From the NCBI GenBank assembly GCA_007118495.1, contig SKRM01000059.1:1-36822 (forward strand): a DNA stretch of 36,822 nt, read 5' to 3'. The notes under the pieces were generated by a model. The model was not told the origin of the DNA and did no database searches. It worked only from the letters and a program-made list of their open reading frames with translations. The position numbers and the translations under genes are program-made. Within the stretch, counting starts at the first letter, position 1; each line of letters begins with the position of its first letter. The stretch comes from Bacteroidales bacterium (GTDB lineage Bacteria > Bacteroidota > Bacteroidia > Bacteroidales > UBA7960). Shown in pieces: positions 18,077 to 24,494 of this stretch.

Positions 18077-18394
18077 ATGCCAACCATTGAAATCGAAGGA
18101 AGAACATTTGAGATAGGCGGTGATGGTTTTCTGACCAATCCAGAAATATGGGACGAAGAAGTTGCACGTCTGATTGCCAAATATGACGGTATTGAAGAGT
18201 TGACTGATAAGCATTGGGCTATAGTCAGGATTATCCGTGACAATTATGAACAAAAGGGTATGGCACCCATGATTCGCTCCATATGCAAGGAGACTGGTTT
18301 AAAGCTCAGGGAAATTTACCAGCTGTTCCCATTGGGGCCGGCAAGGGGAGCTTGTCGGGTTGCAGGGCTTCCGAAACCTGATGGTTGCGTCTAA
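18077..18394 (+). CDS. dsrC: DsrC sulfur-carrier protein with both redox cysteines
   Basis: A 105-residue DsrC/TusE family protein. I start at the ATG at 18077 (MPTIEIEGRT); the frame is open back to a TTG at 18044, which is inside the promoter box. The C-terminal arm is complete: Cys93 and the penultimate Cys104 are separated by ten residues (ACRVAGLPKPDGCV). In known systems DsrC carries a sulfur atom between these cysteines as a trisulfide that the membrane complex DsrMK reduces. TusE proteins of the tRNA thiolation relay keep only the last cysteine, so this is DsrC type. There is a third cysteine at position 70. It is the first gene of a tightly packed run with dsrM and dsrK (12 and 9 base gaps). 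No DsrAB is present in the window. Confidence 0.94.
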   Translation: MPTIEIEGRTFEIGGDGFLTNPEIWDEEVARLIAKYDGIEELTDKHWAIVRIIRDNYEQKGMAPMIRSICKETGLKLREIYQLFPLGPARGACRVAGLPKPDGCV

Positions 18395-18406
18395 ATTATA
18401 ACTACT

Positions 18407-19027
18407 ATGCATTGGTACCAATGGATTGCTTCAGGGGCAGTAGCAATATGCCTGATTGTATTTGCCACACATTTTGTCAGGCTCATCCGCCTGGGTAGCC
18501 CAAAGGATTACTCAAAAAAGGCCGGCAGTCCTGCAGCAGGTATTGTGTATTCATTTACCTCTGCCATGGACCCGCGGAACAAAGAATCTGCATTTCTTCA
18601 TCTTCCCATATATACCGCAGGTATCATTTTTCACATCGCCACCTTTGCATCGTTAATCACTTTTTTTATCCTTCTGGCAAATTTTCAACCCGGCCCCTCA
18701 TTCCAGATTGCTGCAGCACTTATTGCATTTTCAGGAAGCCTTGCCGGATTAATTATACTCATAAAACGATCACTTGATAAAAAACTTCGCTGGCTGTCAA
18801 ACCCAGACGATTATATTTCGAACCTGCTGGTCACTATCTTTCAGTTATTTACAGGTCTTACCCTTTTATTGCCGGTTTTATATCCGGCATACATGTTACT
18901 GGCAGCCCTTTTGTTTCTATATATGCCTGTCGGAAAACTAAAACACATCATCTACTTCTTTGCCGCCAGGTACCATCTGGGTTTGTTTTATGGATGGCGC
19001 AATGTCTGGCCGTTGCGAAAAGCATAA
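18407..19027 (+). CDS. dsrM: DsrM-like heme b membrane subunit (NarI-like), short form
   Basis: A 206-residue integral membrane protein with about five membrane segments (about 7-28, 68-91, 100-120, 140-172 as one or two, and a C-terminal re-entrant part). Histidines 65 and 76 (SAFLHLP, IIFHIATF) and 180 and 190 (LKHIIYFFAARYHLG) sit at the spacing expected for two b hemes in NarI/DsrM proteins; His22 is also present. DsrM exchanges electrons between the menaquinone pool and DsrK. It is much shorter than typical DsrM (over 300 residues), retaining little beyond the heme core. It lies between dsrC and dsrK with gaps of 12 and 9 bases. Confidence 0.85.
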   Translation: MHWYQWIASGAVAICLIVFATHFVRLIRLGSPKDYSKKAGSPAAGIVYSFTSAMDPRNKESAFLHLPIYTAGIIFHIATFASLITFFILLANFQPGPSFQIAAALIAFSGSLAGLIILIKRSLDKKLRWLSNPDDYISNLLVTIFQLFTGLTLLLPVLYPAYMLLAALLFLYMPVGKLKHIIYFFAARYHLGLFYGWRNVWPLRKA

Positions 19028-19036
19028 CACATTTTT

Positions 19037-20326
19037 ATGGAAAAAATCACCGATGATAAGATCAGGGCTGGGCTGGAAGTACTAAAGAACCTTCATGACA
19101 GCAAGCTTTTAACCCAACTGAACAGCTGTGTACATTGCGGACTTTGTGCTGAATCATGTCTTTACTACCTGACTACCAAAGAGGCAAAGATGATTCCGGC
19201 CAACAAGGTTGATATGGTGGCTTCCATATACAGACGATACTTTACGCTGACAGGAAAAATTGCTCCGGGTCTTGTGAATGCCAGAGAGCTTAACGACAAA
19301 ACCATTGATGAATTAACAGATCTGCTGTTTGGTTCATGCACCATGTGTGGTCGCTGTGTAAAACATTGTTCCATTGGCGTTGACATTGAATATGTGATCA
19401 GAACCGGACGCGAGATGCTCGCGAGTATGGGCTATGTCCCTGAATCGCTGCAGGCAACTGTTGATGCTGCATTGGAAAGTGGAAACAACATGGCCATTTC
19501 TGATGAAGATTTTCTTGACACCCTTGAGTGGATGGAAGAAGAATTGCAGGATGAACTCAATGACCCCAAAGCTGTCATCCCGTTAAACCAACATGGCAAA
19601 AAGGTATTGTATACCCTGAACCCCAGAGAACCAAAATTCTTTCCCCTGTCTATTTCTGCCATGGCAAAAATCTTTCACGCGGCCAAAGAGAGCTGGACAC
19701 TGTCAACAAAAATGTATGACATAACCAATTATGCTTACTTTTCTGGTAATCCTGAACACAGCCGCATCATCGCCCAAAGGATGTATGACGAGATGCAAAA
19801 CCTGGGTGCAGAAAAACTGGTTCTGGCTGAATGTGGACATGGTGCCAGAGCCAACAGATGGGAAGGACCCAATTATATAAAAAAGGCATTCCCCGAAACA
19901 ATCACCTCGGTTGAACTTATTGCAGCTTACTTTAAAGAGGGCCGCTTAAAAGCAGACAGCAACCTGACCGAAGGAGTTGTCACTTTGCATGATCCATGCA
20001 ACCTGGTGAGAGGAGGCGGAATTGTTCATGAGCAACGTTATATCCTTAAGCAAGTGGCCAAAGATTTTGTTGAGATGACACCACATGGAACAGATAATTT
20101 CTGCTGCGGCGGAGGCGGCGGACAACTGGCCATGGACTACAATGACAGACGCATGCAAATCGCTGAGATCAAAGCTGAACAAATCAGAAAAACAGGTGCC
20201 GGCATCGTGGTTACACCCTGCCATAATTGCGTTGATCAACTATCTCAAATCAACTATACATACAAGCTGAATGTGCAGATCAAAACCATTGCCGAAATCG
20301 TCGCCGATGCATTGATATTAGAATAA
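19037..20326 (+). CDS. dsrK: DsrK-like iron-sulfur / CCG-domain disulfide reductase subunit
   Basis: A 429-residue HdrD/DsrK family protein. Two ferredoxin motifs of the form CX2CX2CX3C occur at residues 31-41 and 101-111, sufficient for two [4Fe-4S] clusters. The C-terminal half carries one complete CCG motif (Cys321, Cys356-Cys357, Cys395 and Cys398; spacing C-X34-CC-X37-CXXC), which in HdrB/D and DsrK binds the catalytic cluster that cleaves disulfides. A degenerate first CCG region is seen at AECGHGARANRW. One CCG site is the DsrK pattern, unlike HdrD with two. With DsrM it should form a membrane-bound module acting on DsrC. No DsrJ, DsrO or DsrP follows. Confidence 0.9.
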   Translation: MEKITDDKIRAGLEVLKNLHDSKLLTQLNSCVHCGLCAESCLYYLTTKEAKMIPANKVDMVASIYRRYFTLTGKIAPGLVNARELNDKTIDELTDLLFGSCTMCGRCVKHCSIGVDIEYVIRTGREMLASMGYVPESLQATVDAALESGNNMAISDEDFLDTLEWMEEELQDELNDPKAVIPLNQHGKKVLYTLNPREPKFFPLSISAMAKIFHAAKESWTLSTKMYDITNYAYFSGNPEHSRIIAQRMYDEMQNLGAEKLVLAECGHGARANRWEGPNYIKKAFPETITSVELIAAYFKEGRLKADSNLTEGVVTLHDPCNLVRGGGIVHEQRYILKQVAKDFVEMTPHGTDNFCCGGGGGQLAMDYNDRRMQIAEIKAEQIRKTGAGIVVTPCHNCVDQLSQINYTYKLNVQIKTIAEIVADALILE

Positions 20327-20369
20327 AACCACGCATATATAAAGTTAACCACGCTAAATATTTGCTTCC

Positions 20370-21536
20370 ATGAACAAGATGATTTATCTCGACAACTCAG
20401 CTACTTCTTTTCCCAAGCCCGAACCCGTGTATGATTTCATGCGTGAATTTTATTGCGAACATGGTGTCAGCCCGGGCCGTTCAGGATTTGATGCATCCAT
20501 ACAAACCGAAGAAATGGTTTTTGAGACCAGGCGAATGCTCATGGAACTTTTTAACGGAGACGGTGATCCCAATCGCCTTACCTTCAGTTATAATGCCAGT
20601 GATTCGTTGAACATGGTTATTCAGGGTCTGGTAAAAAAGGGTGATCATGTAATTACCACCATGCTTGAGCACAACTCTGCACTGCGCCCTCTGCATCACC
20701 TTGAACTGGACGGTACAATTGAAGTAAGCTATGTGGGTTTTGATGATCATGGATATGTTGATCCGGATGACATTAAAAAAGCCATCAGGAAAAACACCAG
20801 CATGATTCTTGTCAACCACAGTTCAAATATTATTGGAACTGTCCAACCGGTAGGAGCCATCGGAAAAATAGCGAAAGAAGCTGGTGTGCTGTTTGTGGTT
20901 GACGGTTGTCAAAGTGCGGGCATTACAGAGGTCGATATGCAGGCCATGGGTATTGATGTCTTTATTTTTACCGGGCATAAATGCCTGATGGGGCCAACCG
21001 GAATTGGCGGTTCATATGTTATGAACGGTGTACCCATACGTGCAACCCGTTTTGGTGGAACAGGTGTTCGCTCTGCCCAATTAACACATCTGGAAGAATT
21101 TCCCTACAGACTCGAATGTGGAACCCTGAACCTTTTAGGCGTGGCAGGACTTCATGCCGGTGTAAAATGGATACGTGAAAATGGCATGCAACAATTGCAC
21201 AAGAAAGAAATTGAGCTCTGGGACAGACTTCGTAAGGGATTGCAGCAAATTGAAAACGTAACAACATACTGTGCTGAAAACACTGAAAACCAAAACCCTG
21301 TATTAAGTTTCAACATCAATGGTGTTGAAGCAGGTGAAGTGGGGACCATGCTCGACGTTGATTACGAAATCGCATCCCGCACCGGACTTCAATGCGCTCC
21401 CAAGGTTCATGAACGCATTGGAACCATCGATATTCACGGCACTGTCAGGCTCAGCATCGGGCCATTCAACACAGTAGGTGATATTGACACAGCCATTCAG
21501 GCGGTAAAAGAGACCGCAGAGATGTTCAGAAAATAA
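20370..21536 (+). CDS. Cysteine desulfurase family aminotransferase (class V)
   Basis: A 388-residue PLP enzyme of the SufS/CsdA group. The PLP lysine is in FTGHKCLMGPTGIGG, and the persulfide-forming cysteine is present in SRTGLQCAPKVHE, the loop used by SufS-type enzymes. It should release sulfur from cysteine as an enzyme-bound persulfide, leaving alanine. The start MNKMIYLDNSATSFPKP matches the family; Met4 is an alternative start. It follows dsrK by 43 bases in the same direction, with an AATATTTG near-box just before it. No SufU/SufE or IscU partner is adjacent, so the acceptor may be DsrC; that is inference. A selenocysteine lyase or general role is possible. Confidence 0.88.
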   Translation: MNKMIYLDNSATSFPKPEPVYDFMREFYCEHGVSPGRSGFDASIQTEEMVFETRRMLMELFNGDGDPNRLTFSYNASDSLNMVIQGLVKKGDHVITTMLEHNSALRPLHHLELDGTIEVSYVGFDDHGYVDPDDIKKAIRKNTSMILVNHSSNIIGTVQPVGAIGKIAKEAGVLFVVDGCQSAGITEVDMQAMGIDVFIFTGHKCLMGPTGIGGSYVMNGVPIRATRFGGTGVRSAQLTHLEEFPYRLECGTLNLLGVAGLHAGVKWIRENGMQQLHKKEIELWDRLRKGLQQIENVTTYCAENTENQNPVLSFNINGVEAGEVGTMLDVDYEIASRTGLQCAPKVHERIGTIDIHGTVRLSIGPFNTVGDIDTAIQAVKETAEMFRK

Positions 21537-21564
21537 GTATATTGCCGGAACAAACTGAACCGCA

Positions 21565-22518
21565 ATGAAAACATCTTACCTGCTGACCATACCACGCGGC
21601 ATCTTTTATATGCTGTTGGCAATCACCCTTATTTCTTGTGGCACACAAGCTGATAAAAAGAATATCCTCCCTGACCTTCCTGACGGGGCCCAGGCGATGT
21701 CTGTACCGGGCGAACTATTGTTTCAGGTCAAGCCTCCAGCTTCATACATGGAAAGGTTCCTGGAAACCAGGGATATCTGGGAAGCAGATAAGTCAAACGC
21801 AGATAACCTTATTTGGTATGGGCGGTGGGCCGCCTACTGTGGAGATTACCGTGAGGCCATCCGGATATTTACCGAGGGCATTGATCGCTTCCCTGATGAC
21901 CCCAGAATGTACAGGCACAGGGGACATAGGTATATAACCATCAGGGAATTTGAGCGAGCCATCCTTGACTTTGAAAAGGCATCATCTATGGTTGCCGGGA
22001 AAGATGATGAAATGGAGCCAGACGGCATGCCAAACCCACTGAATATTCCTGTAAGTACTCTGCATTCAAACATTTACTACCACCTTGGGTTGGCAAGATA
22101 CCTGCATGGAGACCTAAGTGGTGCCCTGCAGGCCTGGGACAGTGATATGGCACTTGAGGTGAATGATGACATGACGGTGGCCACCATGCACTGGATTTAT
22201 ATGGCCCTGATTGAATTGGGTCAAAAAGAGGAAGCACTGGCCCGGCTCGGTCTGATCACCAAAAACATGCAAGTGATTGAGAACGATGCATATTACCAAC
22301 TTTGTCTATTTTACAAGGGAATATTAGGCCACGAAGACATGGCCGGCAACGGTCATTCGGCTGTTATGGGTGATGCCATGCTGTACGGCCTGGGTAACTG
22401 GCATTTATACCATGGTGAACGGGAGCACGCCCTGCAATACTTTCAACAAATCATTGACAGAGGTTCATGGGCCTCTTTCGGTTACATAGCTGCCGAAGTA
22501 AAAATGGCAACTTTGTAG
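21565..22518 (+). CDS. TPR-containing lipoprotein
   Basis: A 317-residue protein with a lipoprotein signal ending at Cys25 (TLISCGT), followed by tetratricopeptide-like helices at about 70-160 (AAYCGDYREAIRIFTEGI, then RGHRYITIREFERAILDFEKA) and again near the C-terminus. It should be anchored to a membrane facing the periplasm. It starts 28 bases after the desulfurase gene and is likely the last gene of the dsrC unit, or an unrelated follower. TPRs mediate protein contacts; no enzymatic motif is seen. Confidence 0.8.
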   Translation: MKTSYLLTIPRGIFYMLLAITLISCGTQADKKNILPDLPDGAQAMSVPGELLFQVKPPASYMERFLETRDIWEADKSNADNLIWYGRWAAYCGDYREAIRIFTEGIDRFPDDPRMYRHRGHRYITIREFERAILDFEKASSMVAGKDDEMEPDGMPNPLNIPVSTLHSNIYYHLGLARYLHGDLSGALQAWDSDMALEVNDDMTVATMHWIYMALIELGQKEEALARLGLITKNMQVIENDAYYQLCLFYKGILGHEDMAGNGHSAVMGDAMLYGLGNWHLYHGEREHALQYFQQIIDRGSWASFGYIAAEVKMATL

Positions 22519-22551
22519 CATTGCACCAAATAGCTCAACTAAAATATCTTT

Positions 22552-23649
22552 TCAGCCCATTTCCGCAATGAATCGTTGTCCGGTGACATCGGCTTTTAGC
22601 AATGCATCGTATACATTTTCTGCTGTTATACCTCTACCTTCGTGATGTATAGGAGAGCCTGTTTCAACAGACTTGCGGGCAACCTGCATTAATTTTTCTT
22701 TGGTAACACCAGCGATCCCTAATTCGGCCAATGTTACCGGGAGTCCTACTGATACGCAAAAGCGATATACTTCTTCTATTTCATGATCTGCAGTACCATT
22801 CAGGTTTAAGCCTGCCAGCAAACCGAAAGCCACTTTCTCGCCATGGTAAAAGGCATGTGTTTCTTCCAGAGCAGTTAATCCATTATGGATGGCATGTGCA
22901 GAGGCAAGCCCTCCACTTTCAAATCCGATTCCGCTTAGTAAGATATTCGCCTCTGTTACATAGCTCAGGGCCTGGCTCACGACACCAGCCTCATTGTCAA
23001 GTTTGGCCTGTAGTCCGTATTCAAGCAATATGTCATAACAAAGTCTGGCCAGGTTTTGTCCGGCCATGGTGCTCAATCCACCGCATTCATTGACAGAAGA
23101 AGTTGCTGCACATGACCGTGCCTCAAACCAGGTTGCCAGCGCATCTCCCATTCCGGCAACCAGAAACCTTACCGGTGCCTTCGCGATGATATCCATATCA
23201 ACCAGTACAACAGACGGATTCATTCGCTGGTAATGTACCTTTTCAAAAACACCATCATTTGTATAGGTAACGGCGCAACCACTGCATGGGGCATCTGTTG
23301 ACGCAATTGTCGGCACTATGATAACCGGAACTTCAGCTCTGTCAGCTGCTATTTTGGCTGCATCAATTACCTTACCACCTCCCATTCCAACAACAACATC
23401 TGCCCTTTCATTGCAGATTTGTTGCATCAGGGCTTCCAATTCTTCCTCGCTACACTCACCCCCAAAATGAGCCGTTGATACCTGGCTAGATGAGTTTGCA
23501 TGAACAAAATGGGCAGGCAGATATTTTCTTGCAGTTGGCGAAGTCAAAATGACCGCCTTGTCGCCAAATTGATTCATCATTTTTTCAAGGTTCAGGATGG
23601 CCCTCCTGCCTTGGATGTATTTTCCGGGAAAGCATGCTACGAGGTTCAT
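22552..23649 (-). CDS. gldA: Glycerol dehydrogenase-like iron-containing alcohol dehydrogenase
   Basis: A 365-residue enzyme of the group III Fe-ADH/GldA family. The NAD-binding motif GMGGGKVIDAAK is at about 88-99. Metal ligands are visible in GMGDALATWFEA (Asp), SAHAIHNGLTA (His) and AFYHGEKVAFG (His). It oxidises glycerol to dihydroxyacetone or reduces related carbonyls in the cytoplasm. The gene is convergent with the dsrC operon, with 33 bases between, and divergent from the dipeptidase gene. Relatives such as glycerol-1-phosphate dehydrogenase share the fold, but the sequence favours GldA. Confidence 0.9.
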   Translation of the reverse strand: MNLVACFPGKYIQGRRAILNLEKMMNQFGDKAVILTSPTARKYLPAHFVHANSSSQVSTAHFGGECSEEELEALMQQICNERADVVVGMGGGKVIDAAKIAADRAEVPVIIVPTIASTDAPCSGCAVTYTNDGVFEKVHYQRMNPSVVLVDMDIIAKAPVRFLVAGMGDALATWFEARSCAATSSVNECGGLSTMAGQNLARLCYDILLEYGLQAKLDNEAGVVSQALSYVTEANILLSGIGFESGGLASAHAIHNGLTALEETHAFYHGEKVAFGLLAGLNLNGTADHEIEEVYRFCVSVGLPVTLAELGIAGVTKEKLMQVARKSVETGSPIHHEGRGITAENVYDALLKADVTGQRFIAEMG

Positions 23650-23686
23650 GTAAAGGCTTGTTGGTTTTACAATTCTAATTAAATTA

Positions 23687-23694
23687 TATATTTG
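23687..23694 (+). promoter_or_regulatory. Putative -7 box (TATATTTG) for the dipeptidase gene
   Basis: An exact TAnnTTTG match. A TTG lies at 23661-23663, somewhat farther upstream than usual. Transcription would start near 23700 and leave a leader of about 85 bases before the start codon at 23784. Confidence 0.45.
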
Positions 23695-23783
23695 CCCTGT
23701 TAGCTAAAATGCAGGATAGTGTTGTCGAAAATACGTTTTTTTCAGTCAATCAGTAATAATATTTTAAAATAAATACATAAAAC

Positions 23784-24485
23784 ATGAAGACAATCAGCGC
23801 ATTACACAACCGAATCAGTTTATTCGGGCTCATCTTGTTCTTTCTGGCCTCTTGTAGTTCCAGAAGCGGCGATCATTTACCTGAAGGCTTTGCCTATGTT
23901 CATGATGAAATTCCGGAGGCTGTTTATGAAATCCGCTACCACAGCCACGATAATTTTCTGGGAACACCTGTCGATGGCTACATCAACCCGGTGGCAATTC
24001 TCACTAATGAGGCGTTGGATGCATTGAGGCAAGTTGCAGAGGAATTACAAAAGCAAGGACTTGGAATCATTGTATATGACGGATTCAGGCCCCAGAAAGC
24101 TGTTGATCATTTTGTCAGATGGGCCGAAGATGTTGATGATACCCTAACTAAGCAGAAATATTACCCCCATATTGATAAGGCATATCTTTTTGAATTGGGT
24201 TATATAGCGGCACGTTCAAGCCATTCAAGAGGGAGCACTGTTGACTTGACCCTTTTTAATATTGAAACAGGTGAAGAGATCGACATGGGTACAGGTTTTG
24301 ATTTTTTTGGCCCGAAATCAAATCACGGCTCCAGACTCATTACCCCCGAACAGGAAGCAAACAGAAACCTGCTGAAAAACACCATGGTAAAGTTTGGTTT
24401 TGTTCCCTATGAAAACGAATGGTGGCACTATACCCTGGCCAATGAGCCTTTTCCTGACACCTATTTTAATTTTGACGTTCAATAA
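23784..24485 (+). CDS. D-Ala-D-Ala dipeptidase (VanX/DdpX, M15D), lipoprotein
   Basis: A 233-residue zinc dipeptidase that splits D-alanyl-D-alanine. A lipoprotein signal ends at Cys24 (LASCSS). The catalytic motifs are complete: SSHSRGSTVD (SxHxxGxAxD-like, zinc His and Asp) and ENEWWHYTL (ExxWWH, general base and zinc His). An export signal places it in the periplasm, unlike cytoplasmic VanX of vancomycin resistance. No vanH or vanA neighbours are present, so a peptidoglycan-recycling or nutritional role, as for DdpX, is more likely than resistance. Confidence 0.92.
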   Translation: MKTISALHNRISLFGLILFFLASCSSRSGDHLPEGFAYVHDEIPEAVYEIRYHSHDNFLGTPVDGYINPVAILTNEALDALRQVAEELQKQGLGIIVYDGFRPQKAVDHFVRWAEDVDDTLTKQKYYPHIDKAYLFELGYIAARSSHSRGSTVDLTLFNIETGEEIDMGTGFDFFGPKSNHGSRLITPEQEANRNLLKNTMVKFGFVPYENEWWHYTLANEPFPDTYFNFDVQ

Positions 24486-24494
24486 TTGGCTCAA

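Noticed and set aside
18077-18394. TusE (tRNA thiolation) rather than DsrC
   Set aside because: Both Cys93 and Cys104 are present, while TusE keeps only the last cysteine; no TusABCD genes are nearby.
23784-24485. Vancomycin resistance cluster
   Set aside because: No vanH, vanA/B, vanS or vanR neighbours, and the enzyme has a lipoprotein signal.
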